A stretch of DNA of 64,000 nucleotides from Holothuria scabra (Eukaryota; Echinodermata; Holothuroidea; Aspidochirotida; Holothuriidae). The stretch spans positions 67,847,806-67,911,805 of the forward strand of contig CM074179.1 in the NCBI GenBank assembly GCA_037179385.1, given 5' to 3'. The notes under the pieces were generated by a model. The model had not been told where the DNA came from and searched no databases. It worked only from the letters and a program-made list of their open reading frames with translations. Shown in pieces: positions 14,101 through 23,055 of this stretch. Numbering within the stretch: the stretch's first letter is position 1; the number at the start of each line of letters is the position of its first letter. The position numbers and the translations under genes are program-made.

Positions 14101-17100
14101 ACACTCAAAAGAAAAATAATCGGCTCTACTTTACTCTCAAGGCTTAAAAATTTAATAAGGGATTATTAGGCTGTTACATTTCAACTTGGGTTTGGGTTTG
14201 AAATTGGGGATGCGTTTTCGATATCTAATTACTAATGATGTCGTTAAGTATCACATCATTTTAATTTCTTTTGACAAATATTTTCTTGTACGCTGAGTTG
14301 TTGTGCTCATGATTCAATTCATAAACATATTCAATCAGTACATTAGATTTGTGTTAAGAGTTTAAGACCACATATTTCGTTAACGTATGTGAGTTTGATC
14401 TATGTACACGCAACGCCTGCCCAGCACAGAAATATTGTGCTAAGGTTAGATTGTTAACACTTGTATTGCTGCTTGTCGTATTCTCCTTGAACAAGCCAAA
14501 AACTTGCATTCATTTTGTGGCTGTGTGATCATTATTCGATCTGATCTCTGGGCAGAATTGTTAAAATATAAAAGCAACGGCTACCATTTGAATATTCACT
14601 TCATGACGACTACAGCCCTTTACGAAGGAAGGTTGCCAATTCAAGTGTGTTTGCAAACGATGATGATTATAACTTCTACACTCCAGCTTCTAATGGGGAA
14701 GACTATTCTTGAAAAAAATAAAAAATCAGGCCATGTAGTAGGAAGAAATTATTCTATATAGATATGTATGTCATGATACGTCTCAGAGGCTGAGACATAG
14801 TAAAACACAAACATCTTCGTCGAATCTGTCATTTAATCTCTTCGAGTTATCCTTAACTTACAAAGGTTAGTTTTTTTTCACTTTCCTGGAATAAATGTTT
14901 ATAAACTATGGGTCTTGCTGCTGTATGAGAAAAGAGGATTATATGGCTATGGTGCTTCATTGGCACAGAGACATTTTGAAAGTTAAAAAGTGGATGTTCG
15001 CCCTTTATAATAACGATTTATCACAGTTAGATACATGATATATTATCAATGCAACTTGATAATATAAACGGGGGTGTCGCTGCAATAAGTAATAATTCAG
15101 TCTACTCATTATTCATTCATGTGTGCCGATTGATGGTAAACAAAGATGTGAAATATATGAAAAGTAGGTCAAAAGGGAGATTTAAAGATAACAGAGGGTC
15201 TAATAGTATGCCATAACCAAACGAAAACAATTTCAAGCTGGGACATGTGTAAGAAATTACCCTCTGCTATTTACCGTGGCAGCTACAATGAATACAAACA
15301 ACAGTGACGTTCCTGGTTTGCATGGGTTTTGTCACCAGAGCATATCATTTATTAGACTTGGCCAAGTCTCTCGTAAGTGTTCTCAGGAGAGCTGACAATC
15401 ACTCCGTCTACAAAATCCAGTACTTAAGCCTGCCAGCACAGTACAGCATACGGTATTTGCCTTTTTTCTAATACGCCCTCTATCGGTCTACTAATTGTAT
15501 CGCTTCTTGTTAGACCGGCCGAGGGCGTATTACACAAAAGGAAAATACCATATGTTGTACTATGCTGAAGTAGGGGATTTTGTAGAGAAAGTTGTCAGCG
15601 CCGCAGATCACACTCACCAGAGACTTGGCCAAGTCTAATCATTTATATGAATTGTTTCATTTTTAAAGGTTTGACGGAAGTTCTCCTCCTCATGAGGTTC
15701 CTTTTCGGGCAGTTCTATCTTTTCTTCGAGCCCAAAATGTTACTGGTAAGTATAATGTCCTTGTTTTGTTTAAATTTAGTTCCTGCAATTCATGCATCAG
15801 TCGCTCAATCCAAATGACTCCACGAGCTTTTCAAATATTCCTTTGGCAGCAATGAACAGAATTTGGTCTTAGTTGACTTAAATGGATTTTGCACTGTATA
15901 AAAATTATGGTAGATTTACAGAACCCACCCTAAATTAATAAAATAAGGAAATAAATACAGATTTCAAAAAAGTAACTTATTTCCATAACTTTTCAATATA
16001 ATATCTCTTTAGTTTTGTTCTGTAAATTTACATTGAATGTGTGCCATTTTTACACGGTATTAAGCCGTTGAAATTTGCTGCATTAATGCCCATTGTTCCG
16101 TACGAAATTTAAATGGCTTTCATTATTTTTCCTTGTACTTATTTATAACCTTCTAAAAGTACATTGCAGAACTGGATGATTCGTTCAACCAACCGTCTAT
16201 CCGGTCTGGTCATGCATCTTCTGTAAATATACAGTGTGTGGGAATTTAACCTTCACAAGCCTTATGTTTTGTGGGAATTGTGTCTTCCAATAAGAACAAA
16301 TTAAGCGGGAATAAAGCGTTACTTCCATTTACGAATAAACAGTAGCCTATCAAATTGATCAAGCTTTCAGCAGCAAATGAACATAAAACGCAACGGTAAC
16401 GTCCCTTGTTTTTCGTCTGCAGTGAAGTATCTCGGGATATTCCAAACATCACCCAAATACGTGCTTAACCTTGAGACTGGTCGATGGAAAGTGAGTAAAT
16501 GCTCTTTTTACCTTATGTCATGTTTCGTAAAGAGGATCAGTAGTTTTATCTTATATTAACTATTTTAAAAGGTATGCGCAAACAAAAACAACCCCCCCCC
16601 CCAAAAAAAAATGCGAACGACACATGGTGAAAGAGTGAAAGATTGATGAAAAACATTTGAAACGGATCAAAAATTCTGAAAGATGGCTTCTGCTCATCAC
16701 ATACTTATAGCATTTTGTGTTAAAGCTCCTTCGGATATGTATAGATGACATACGGGAGTAAGTTAAATGGAGAATCATAATTGACATTCACGCAGCCAAA
16801 CTGCACAAACTCCCAACCAGTGAAAGTTTGAGGTATGAAATAACAGCTAAATATGCGTCATCAAAGTGTAAAAAATGTATGTTAAACAGCACGAAATATG
16901 AATTCTATCAGTCCAACTTCCATTTTTACAGGACATTCTTGAGTCGAGATATAAAATTTTGAAATTTATTCACTTAAAACAAATTAGTCCATTGCGCAAA
17001 AATTTTTCACTTAATTGTTGTACAACTCACATTACCTGCTTTGTTTCCATTCAAAATTAAAAATGATTTTATGACATTGAACACTTCCTGTTTCCTTGCA

Positions 17101-19869
17101 AAGAATATTGCACAGAGAGGTCTTAATTATTTACATCACCCCTTAAGATAAGGAGAGCTATCACGCCTTGGTACAAGGTGCTGAAACTTTCAGAAAAACA
17201 AAGAAATACAAAGATTGTAATTTGAGTAGTACAACAACGAAATTACAAATTATTGCGCAATGTACCATGTTAATTTGGGAGAGTAAACTTCAGCATTTTA
17301 TTTCTCGGCTCAAGAATGCCCTATGAAGATGCATGGTCAAGTGGTTAGAGCATCAGACTTACATTCGGGAGGTCGGGAGTTCGAGTCCTGGTCGAGTCAT
17401 ACCGAAGACTTGAAAAACGCAACCTACTGGCGTTGTGCTTGGTGCTCAGCATAAGCAATGGAGTAAGGAAAACAAGCCAGTTTGCCACAACTGGAAAAAA
17501 GGCCGTGGCCGGCTCAAACCAGATACTTGGAAACTGGGCCGTAAAACTTCATCCAACCTAACGTATGAATATGCGGGTTAGACTGTTAGAATTCATTTTA
17601 TGCTGTTATGTTTTTTACTTGAGGTACACGTAAATGCACACGACCACGAAGGAAGTGTTACAGCTTAAAAGTTTCCTGTTGATGTCCACAAAAATTTACA
17701 GAATGAATTTGCTTGACTTAATTTTTGCAATGAATTTAATTTAGACAAACAACCCTTGAATAAATCGACACTTTCGAAGACGATTTGACATTGTCGTACA
17801 CTTATTTCAACATTATCGTAGATATTTTACATTAAGGTCGATATTTTACAAGACATATTAAAGATCAAAGGAAGATAGTTGTCACCAAGACCAGGATTTC
17901 ACTTGATATATGAAGCCTCAAGATGATCGAGGGATATTGCGGAATGAATGACGTATAGTAAAGACTAAATATGAATTTAACAGCAACATCATTGTGTCTA
18001 ATAAAATGTTTGTACTACAAAGCATTCCTATTGCTATGAAAGAAGTAATGTAATGTACATTTTTCACAATGCAAAATATTCGAATAAACGTCCTTAAATT
18101 AATGTTTTGATGGAAGTTATTACATGCACGATGATTTCTTTCTAATCAATTTTAAAATCTAAATTGCGAAGCTAAAGTCTGACCTTTTAGAACAATCACT
18201 CAACACTCCCGCTCGGTATTCATTCTGACATGTTTCAGGAAATTCCTTTTAAATAGTAGCTTTTGTGGTTTTTCTTTCACGTAACTTCACTACCGATTGG
18301 TTTAAAATCTTTGATCTTTATCAAACCAAAACAGAACTTATTTTATATTATAGACTCTGATATATACTTGCGTTTCTTTAACCACATAGATTTGTTAAAG
18401 TAATGTAGTTTCTACTTTTACGGAAGAAATTTATAGGGTGGAGGTAGAATGGTCGTCTTAAAAATGGAATTACGTCCAATTGGCGTGAGGAGTCATACAA
18501 TAGATAAACTTAGGTAATTTCACACAATAGGTGAACTGTTGATTTGAACAGTTGATTTGAACTGTTGATTTGGGCAAGATGTTCAGATGAAATATATTAA
18601 TTGATTCCAATTTGAAACCAGGAATTTACCGATCCCTGAAATCAAAGAGAGGTTGTCCACTCGACGGATGTGTAATAATCTCTTTCACATTTTTCTAAAG
18701 TCCTCCCGACCCTCTGGCAAATGGTCCTTTGGCGAAACCAAACTTTAACTGATTCCCGAAGAAGCTATAACGTCCACTGTAGGACAATACGTGACCAACC
18801 TCACACACAGATTAGTTTCCTCTGTATAATCAGAACTGACAGTCCGGTACTGCACTGTATAGTGTGTTCACTGTGTTTATCTGTGTGTTGAAATTCTCTT
18901 CTCAGTTTTTATTCGGTGCTATCCATTTCTAGCTATTCTGGATTTTACTTTATCCCAGACACTAATAACCCTTAACTACATTGACTATTTTAAAAATAAT
19001 ATGAACTAATATACCAATTCCTTATAGCGCTGGATGATTCCAGTTTATGGAGAAGGGCCACGCTAGCAAAAAAAAATATGTTTAAAGGAAATATTGCGCT
19101 TTAAATGTTCCAAGGTAGCGCATAAAAAAGAGCTCTAGTCATCATCAAACCATTCATTCTTATCAATAAACCCCAGCAATAGCTTCATCTCCTGAACATA
19201 TTATGTAAAAAGAGAGTCATGGGGGTTGCATCATCTGAAACGATGAAAGTTTGTGTAAACAAACTATTCTTGAACTGTAAAAAGGTGTGGAAATTTTATT
19301 TTTAGAATGGAAAGCTGTTACACTGCATTGTTTAGAATAATTTGCCACTCTGTGTCAATAAATATTAGTTATAAAATGATAGCTTTGTATATTGAACAAA
19401 CACAATCTTTCCACTTAACTGGCTTTTGATAAAAGAAAACATTGTACGAAATGTCAGGCAAAGGTTAGTAAAGTCAGGACAAAAAGTGATCAGAAATTTA
19501 GACAGTTTATTTTCTTATGCAACATGTACATGTGGTCTTCTTTTCGGTCTCGGGTCTTGTCAGTCTTGGTCTCAACGTTTTGCTCCTGGTCTCGGTCTAG
19601 ACACCTTCTGGTTACGGTCTCGAATTTGCTCGCCTCGATTGCAACAAAAAGTTCTCTATAATTGCCCTTGTGTGCTTTATATGCACCTGTCACGTGACCT
19701 TTACATAAAACCAACTTTAACAAGTAGCATACCTAGCTCAAAAAAGGATAAATATTTTGAAGAATAAATCCACGTCTCTTGTTAGTTGTATATGATAATT
19801 ATTTCCTTTTTTCCGTACCAGAGGGAAGATAATGGCTCAGAATGCACGAAAACGGGATTCAATCAAATG
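2070..19869 (+). CDS. NLR gene: death-fold + NACHT + LRR-like receptor (7 exons placed, 3' end not found)
   Basis: This is a predicted NOD-like receptor, a cytosolic innate immune sensor family in which a NACHT NTPase oligomerises and an N-terminal death fold recruits signalling partners. Seven exons join in phase (1, 1, 0, 2, 1, 0, 0) through GT-AG introns: 2070-2130, 2712-3020, 6150-7720, 12884-13092, 15669-15745, 16423-16490 and 19822-19869. They encode 781 residues. Order of parts: leader 1-20, death fold about 21-110, NACHT about 200-330 with winged-helix-like sequence after it to 647, then a leucine-rich stretch 648-781. Six consecutive in-phase junctions with good donors argue for a working gene rather than a pseudogene. 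Exons 1 to 3 are secure and exons 4 to 7 are likely. The last exon and stop are missing from this model. Large NLR families are known in sea urchins and other marine invertebrates. Confidence 0.8.
2712..3020 (+). CDS. NLR exon 2: death-fold (DED-like) domain
   Basis: This exon lies between a TTTCCCAG acceptor and a GTATGT donor and is open through its whole length. It encodes about residues 21-123. The sequence has the amphipathic helix pattern of the death-fold superfamily: an early helix around [12 protein letters not shown], the segment SPAELDEVE, then the tract from [11 protein letters not shown] through [13 protein letters not shown] to the [11 protein letters not shown] helix. The second half resembles death effector domains; the first half is also compatible with a Death domain, so the subclass is uncertain. 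Such domains act as homotypic adaptors in NLR signalling. The protein then runs through a short linker (to about residue 123) into exon 3. Confidence 0.72.
3021..4125. other. NLR intron 2, first part
   Basis: This is intronic sequence. Around 3183 there is a decayed hAT-like terminus (CAGGGGCGATC) followed by a run of G, resembling the ends of the hAT-like elements described elsewhere in this window. Nothing else is recognised. Confidence 0.5.
4126..5324 (+). repeat. dispersed repeat family R1, copy A (interrupted)
   Basis: The copy starts with CAGTGGCGTAGCTAG, a typical hAT-type terminus. It matches two other places in the window: 21216-21715 and about 63650-63860. Shared landmarks are 'gtgtgaacaccagtg', a stretch about 'gagcttgt..tacagaaaattt', and further on 'agcttatattgg' and 'tctggtgtcacat'. 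The copy is interrupted at 4366 by another element. The right end was not defined. Confidence 0.65.
4366..5042. mobile_element. hAT-like non-autonomous element, 677 bp, inside R1
   Basis: The ends are CAGGGGCGGATC and, inverted, GATCAGCGCCTG, followed inwards by G or C homopolymers. The flanks carry ATAAT at 4361-4365 and 5043-5047. Copy B of R1 (near 21460) reads through the corresponding point without the element, which supports insertion. A 5-bp duplication is shorter than the 8 bp normal for hAT, so the class is tentative. Open frames inside look fortuitous and no transposase is visible. Confidence 0.65.
5325..5384 (+). repeat. two-copy 30-bp tandem repeat with internal inverted repeat
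   Basis: Two 30-bp units (5325-5354 and 5355-5384) differ at one base (ACC against ACT). Each unit contains AACTCAGTT and AACTGAGTT, which can pair as a hairpin. It lies at the right edge of R1 copy A. Confidence 0.85.
5385..6149. other. NLR intron 2, last part
   Basis: At 5400 a second CAGTGGCGTAGC terminus starts, with no partner end found. The remainder is A+T-rich intron with poly-A tracts and ends in the acceptor CTAATCAG used by the NACHT exon. Confidence 0.5.
6150..7720 (+). CDS. NLR exon 3: NACHT NTPase domain
   Basis: This exon carries the nucleotide-binding switch of the receptor. The reading frame enters from exon 2 at 6150, 47 bases before the first internal ATG, and stays open past the donor GTGAGT at 7721. 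Walker A is GEPGYGKST (predicted residues 205-213, bases 6392-6418). Walker B is [11 protein letters not shown] (residues 281-291), the NACHT form with the extra acidic residues. A sensor-like HVLVTTRP follows at 315-322. The pre-NACHT linker contains PNPYLRNQL and [14 protein letters not shown], a pattern I associate with invertebrate NLRs. The rest of the exon (to residue 647) looks like the winged-helix and helical regions after NACHT. No stop or frameshift is visible. A run-through past 7720 would end at 7849 without adding a recognisable domain, so splicing at 7720 is preferred. Confidence 0.88.
7860..8480. repeat. ATATGG-rich repeat in intron 3, hosting a SINE
   Basis: This is A+T-rich DNA with many related short words on both strands (ATATGGTCCATA, ATATCTGGCA, CCATATAGGA), as in a palindromic MITE or satellite-like repeat. 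The SINE at 8078 inserted into it, duplicating a local TATATTCGGGGG. Exact ends are not resolved. Confidence 0.45.
8078..8330 (+). mobile_element. tRNA-derived SINE, copy 1
   Basis: The head resembles a tRNA gene with an A-box-like TGGTCAAGTG and a B-box GAGTTCGAGTCC (8141-8152). It is followed by a non-tRNA body ending near CTGGGCCGTAATACTCC. A perfect 12-bp direct repeat TATATTCGGGGG flanks it at 8066-8077 and 8331-8342, as expected for retroposition by a LINE or similar enzyme. It is homologous along its length to the copy at 17333-17563, with small indels. Confidence 0.85.
8907..10421 (+). pseudogene. Penelope-like retroelement (PLE-1): RT and GIY-YIG endonuclease, frameshifted
   Basis: This is a 5'-truncated retroelement ORF. 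It opens within the reverse transcriptase after a GT microsatellite. Motif A-like [10 protein letters not shown] is near 9040-9070, [16 protein letters not shown] is near 9211-9258, and the YRDDGL catalytic box with its two aspartates is near 9310-9330. The frame is broken about 9394-9415 and continues in another frame from 9415. Further on, [16 protein letters not shown] gives four cysteines before a GIY-YIG nuclease with [19 protein letters not shown] and the AHKSSF histidine. A second shift lies near 10240-10280, where a roughly 21-bp insertion, absent from the inverted partner, adds a false early stop; coding-like sequence ([14 protein letters not shown]) resumes up to a stop at 10419-10421. 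RT plus C-terminal GIY-YIG is the Penelope-like plan. Assignment to a named PLE clade was not attempted. Confidence 0.85.
10422..10790 (+). other. PLE-1 3' tail and TA/TG microsatellite
   Basis: This is non-coding tail sequence of the retroelement. It ends in an alternating TA then TG/GT tract at about 10719-10780, which forms the centre of a large inverted repeat with the sequence that follows. Confidence 0.7.
10790..11365 (-). mobile_element. PLE-1 inverted 3' fragment (tail-to-tail partner)
   Basis: Read on the minus strand, this matches the 3' part of PLE-1 from its GIY-YIG region (the [19 protein letters not shown] part) through the tail to the microsatellite. The result is a tail-to-tail pair about 570 bp per arm. 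The arms differ by point changes and small indels: the plus copy has an extra segment near 10240-10262 and this copy has its own changes. Inverted and tandem partial copies are known for Penelope-like elements. Confidence 0.85.
11400..12290 (+). repeat. AGGTCA-type tandem repeat, intron 3 array
   Basis: Four or so diverged units are recognisable by 'gtcgaaggtcatttt', 'gtggtcacaggag', 'gtcaccagaggtcac..ggaggtcaaatgtcatt' and 'ggggtcactgg', spaced roughly 200-300 bp, with intervening 'atatcaagataac..' and 'catatttggt' phrases. It is the same family as the arrays at 43180-43740 and 48640-49990. Homopolymer runs of A and G interrupt it. No gene is present. Confidence 0.7.
12291..12883. other. NLR intron 3, last part
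   Basis: This is A+T-rich intron. No repeat or gene is recognised apart from the acceptor at its end. Confidence 0.5.
12884..13092 (+). CDS. NLR exon 4: LRR-like segment
   Basis: This exon has acceptor TTCTCAG and donor GTAAGT, and its entry phase 0 matches the end of the NACHT exon. It encodes 69 full codons plus two bases. The sequence has leucine-rich spacing ([27 protein letters not shown]) typical of the C-terminal leucine-rich repeats that sense ligand or hold NLRs inactive. Repeat boundaries are weak, so this is called LRR-like rather than a defined LRR. Confidence 0.65.
13093..15352. other. NLR intron 4, mostly unassigned
   Basis: This is A+T-rich intron. A short inverted pair AGGTTCT/AGAACCT near 13847-13866 could form a hairpin. 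The short open frames at 13954 and 14504 have no recognisable motifs and no splice support. Confidence 0.45.
15353..15637. mobile_element. palindromic MITE, 285 bp, 9-bp target duplication
   Basis: The two halves are inverted repeats of roughly 130 bp: TAGACTTGGCCAAGTCT at the left end and its mirror at the right, with shared inner tracts such as TACAAAATCC and AATACGCCCTC. A perfect 9-bp duplication ATCATTTAT flanks it (15344-15352 and 15638-15646). Long TIRs with 9-bp duplications suggest a Mutator-like non-autonomous element, though the superfamily is inferred from those features alone. Each terminus is itself a 16-bp palindrome AGACTTGGCCAAGTCT. Confidence 0.88.
15669..15745 (+). CDS. NLR exon 5
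   Basis: This short exon completes the split TGG codon from exon 4 (two bases plus one) and continues [19 protein letters not shown] before a consensus donor GTAAGT at 15746. Its only support is phase, splice sites and an open frame. It lies 22 bp downstream of the target duplication of a palindromic MITE, so that insertion sits very close to its branch point and polypyrimidine tract. Confidence 0.55.
16423..16490 (+). CDS. NLR exon 6
   Basis: The exon begins after TCTGCAG with a phase that fits exon 5 and ends at GTGAGT (16491). It encodes 22 full codons plus the junction codon, including [18 protein letters not shown], which again has LRR-like leucine spacing. The support is phase and splice sites only. 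Confidence 0.55.
16491..17332. other. NLR intron 6, first part
   Basis: This is intronic DNA with a C8-A9-type homopolymer pair near 16592-16611. No gene or repeat family is recognised before the SINE. Confidence 0.45.
17333..17563 (+). mobile_element. tRNA-derived SINE, copy 2
   Basis: This copy has an A-box-like TGGTCAAGTGGTTAG and a B-box GAGTTCGAGTCC (about 17377-17388). The body ends GGGCCGTAAAACTTC. Flanking direct repeats TATGAAGATGC (17322-17332) and TATGAATATGC (17564-17574) match at 10 of 11 positions. Its D-arm-like region is closer to a real tRNA than that of copy 1. Confidence 0.85.
17575..19821. other. NLR intron 6, second part
   Basis: From about 19166 to 19370 there is a dispersed repeat beginning CCCCAGCAATAGCTTCATCTC that recurs at 30188-30400. 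The rest is unassigned A+T-rich intron. Confidence 0.45.
19166..19370 (+). repeat. dispersed repeat R2, copy A
   Basis: Shared landmarks with 30188-30400 are CCCCAGCAATAGCTTCATCTC-like start, 'atctgaaa..gaaagttt', 'cttgaac' and 'actgcatt', then 'gtcaataaa' against 'gccaataaa'. The similarity is moderate, with indels. The family is not identified. Confidence 0.6.
19822..19869 (+). CDS. NLR exon 7 (candidate, 16 codons)
   Basis: A 48-base open segment starts after TACCAG, in the required phase 0, and ends in phase 0 at donor GTAAGG. It encodes [16 protein letters not shown]. It is short and has no domain of its own, so it could be a chance match. Transcript data would decide. Confidence 0.35.
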
Positions 19870-21132
19870 GTAAGGATGAGCTATGAATTACAATTACTAA
19901 ACATCAACCAAATTTAGTCGCTGTGTGTGCGCTTTTGTGGCACAGGCTTTTTAATAGCAGTTTTTCTTTTAACTATGATTACTCTTAAGGAGTTTACATT
20001 ACTTTCTTACTTTATGCTAGCACAGAGGACCCAAAATAGTTTCTAGTTTTCGTTTTCATACTTAGTGAGAACTTGTTTTACTCAAATATTGAAGAGTGAG
20101 TTTACAAGGAGAATTTGAACAAGGTTAATACTTATAACGTCACGATTGTAGATAATTCTTAGGACACATGAGGAGTACTAGAAATAATAACAGCCGAAAA
20201 GGTATGCTTCGTTAATTTAGGGAAAAAACAGAACTTTTCACTGTAGAGTGGAAAAGTATATTTTTCTTGAAAAGGTTTAACTATAAATGAGTCAATAAAG
20301 TTGTTCCTTCTATGAAGAAAAAAAATAAATGAGTTTAAAGATGTATTGGGTGAATTTCTTTCTCTTTTTGCTATTCTATTGATATACTTCATTGCTTCTT
20401 AATGGAATGAATTAACAATATTCTACTGTTTATTGTCAGTTGTCATTGAGTTTAGTAATGAATGTATGTGACCAGATCTTTTGTCAAGGAATGCATTATG
20501 CAATTATAGGGTAGATATATTGATTGATCAAGTTATGTACAGTACATAAGATGGATAAACTGATTTCAAAACAAAAACGATCAAAAGAAGTTCAGAACCC
20601 AATTTATGTTTCATATTTTAAAGCGGAGTTAACATATTCTAAGCATTTTGAAGACATTTCCTCTGTTCGATCCTCGGGAAGTTCGTATCTCGGGATGCTT
20701 TTCATTGTTTTTTAACACATGGTTCTAACCTTTGGTCTATTTAGATGCTGTCCTCTTTTGAGGCACATAATGGTTCAGCGTTCCATTGTTAAGGAAACAC
20801 CCATTGTTTCTATATTTCAGAGGTTAGTTGGGTAAATTTGGTAGTATACATGAAAGAAATACTTCAAAATTATTGAGCGAATTGTTCAAGGAGAAAAATG
20901 GCCATTTTTTGATGGAGACCATGACCTACGTTGGTCACTTTGTGTCCGCCGCTGCATTAAAAGCGTAAATTAAAAGTATGGGTTAACTTTTAAAGAAAGA
21001 AAAAAATTGTACAAAATTCTTTACAAGGGCATCTGAACGCCTACTATAGAACAAAATAAACACCAAAGGTTTTATCTTATCATGTTCTAATGAGTTACTA
21101 TAAGATATAGTCCGGTGTGGGTGGATTCGTTC
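19870..21132. other. unassigned region after candidate NLR exon 7
   Basis: No repeat or gene is firmly recognised. A possible acceptor before an ATG-started short open stretch near 20744 (15 codons to a stop) could be a terminal NLR exon, but it has no other support. Confidence 0.4.
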
Positions 21133-21965
21133 AGGGGCGTCGATTTGATTTTCGAAGTGGGGGGGGGGGGGGCACTGGCCAGTAAATTTTTTCTCCTTTT
21201 CTGGTAAAGTGTTAACAGTGGCTTAGCTAGACATTTTGACGGGAAGGGGGTGGGCATGCATCCAAATTTTACAATTTTTTTAAGTGTGAACACCACTGCA
21301 CTAGGGAGTCAGCGTAATTTGCGGCGCTCTAAGAGCGCCGATATTTTTGTTTTTTTTTTTTTTCAAATATTTGAAAATATGGAGCTTGTCTTGCAGAAAA
21401 TTTTGGCTGGGTTTCCTGTAAGGATGTTCGAAACGTTGGGCGACTACTGAAGAACTTGCATTTCCTATTGTCAAATCTGAGATTTAGAGGCGACCAAAGA
21501 TCGTTTGTTACAAAATGTTATCCAACGCCTACATAATGAGGCTCTCCGACGAAATTTTTTGAGTCAAGAGCTTATATTGGAGGAAATTTGGAATTTTATG
21601 AAAGAAAATTTATGAATATAGCACTGTAGTTACCCGTGTCACTTGATGATCTGGTGTCACATATAGCAAATTTCTGATTTTGTCACTTCCAGAGCTCGGA
21701 AAAATTTACCACACTGAAGGTATGAGCGAGCACTTCTGGTTAGGAATTGCAAATTTCGGCGCGCGAAGCGCGAGGAGTACTTCGCTTTTTTGAAACAAAC
21801 AATGGCGAATATGGAGCTTTTATTTTGGGGATTTGCAAAGTAAACAAAGCTTCAAGTTGGAAGTCTAGTCTAAAGAAAAGACAGAAACGAAATAGTAAAC
21901 GGAGCCATGTGCAGTAGAGTTTAACTGGAGGCAGTGACACTTGAAAGCCTCAGCCTATTAAGAGG
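21133..21965. repeat. composite of hAT-like remnant and R1 copy B
   Basis: A CAGGGGCG terminus with a G12 tract starts near 21135. R1 copy B begins CAGTGGCTTAGCTAG at 21216 and runs to about 21715, with landmarks shared with copy A. It includes a palindrome GGCGCTCTAAGAGCGCC near 21323. A CGGCGCGCGAAGCGCG hairpin near 21756 recalls the nested element at 58.0 kb. Confidence 0.6.
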
Positions 21966-22925
21966 CAGATGTCCAAAATTCACAATGATTTAAGTTGTTG
22001 CTTCAACGTGCGTTGCGCTCCAAGACTACTTCTTATTGATGTAAGCAGATTGATTAAGAACAATCACGGATGCAACCTCTGAGCCTGTTAGTTTGCTGTC
22101 GTTATGTATTTTCTATCGTTTAAGCTGTAATTTCCAAACAAGAAAGAATCAATTAACATGACGTTGTACCTATATACATTTGTCAATCATTAAAATGGTT
22201 CAATTGTCTGCATTTACTTCCTAAATAAAAAAAAATATCTTTTACCTGAAAACACTTCAGACGGTCTACATTCTTTACTTCTTTGGGTGCTGTTTTCACT
22301 AGCATAACCCCATCTATATATTTGATATTCTTTCACTTTGTCAACGTGTCCCTTTTAATCGTAATCTATCAAGGGGTGGGGGTGTGATATAAATATACCC
22401 ATTGTTCCAATATCGGCTTAACCGAAAATCGTCTATAGGAAAAACAAAAAGTAAGTTTAGGTTTACCACTTTCCAGCTTTGCCTGCCTATATGTCCATCT
22501 GGAAATTGGTTTATTCGAAAATATAAAGTTAAATACATACTTTTGTTTTCTCGTAACAGCACAACGACTGGCGTAAAATGAGACGGTATTCTGAGATACA
22601 TTACAGACTTGCTGTAAGTAACGTACACCTGCAAGATGCAGAAAAACGTAGAATCATGCCATACATTTTACACCAACATCTGTTTTTACATAAGATAGTA
22701 CAAATTCATGTCATGATCAAATTTGGTCCTTTTTGAAAGTTCAGTTCAGTTGAGAAAACTGTAGATTGATTTTCGATGGAGACAACTTATGTGACGTGGC
22801 TTCAGGCGTCAGCGCCTTCTTGTTGTCTGCCAAAGTAACAACTTAAAATAAATAGAGTAGTTGATAAACGATTCAGAAAATACAAAAGTTGTTACACAAG
22901 ATCCATTCAGACCTTTATATGAATT
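21966..22925. other. unassigned A+T-rich DNA
   Basis: No gene, RNA or repeat is recognised. The open frame at 22341-22634 (minus) has no recognisable motif. Confidence 0.45.
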
Positions 22926-22939
22926 TTTTGTCCCACTAC

Positions 22940-23055
22940 ACTCTAAAAAAGGACGGTTCATATATGAACCGAAACTGTTCACATTTGATCCGGAAATATG
23001 ATCAAAGGGTCATTGAACTGATTCGGTCCAAACTGAACCGGATTTCCGGTTCAAA
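22940..23055. repeat. palindrome-rich GGTTCA repeat
   Basis: A perfect 18-bp palindrome CGGTTCATATATGAACCG occupies 22954-22971. It is followed by TTGATCCGGAAATATGATCAA and AACCGGATTTCCGGTT, each a near-perfect inverted pair. It starts with CTCTAAAAAAGGACGG. It probably derives from a MITE, but the ends are not defined. Confidence 0.55.

Noticed and set aside
17333..17420. tRNA gene
   Set aside because: A- and B-box-like words are present, but the cloverleaf is incomplete, a second copy at 8.1 kb shares the same non-tRNA body, and both have target duplications. It is a SINE head.
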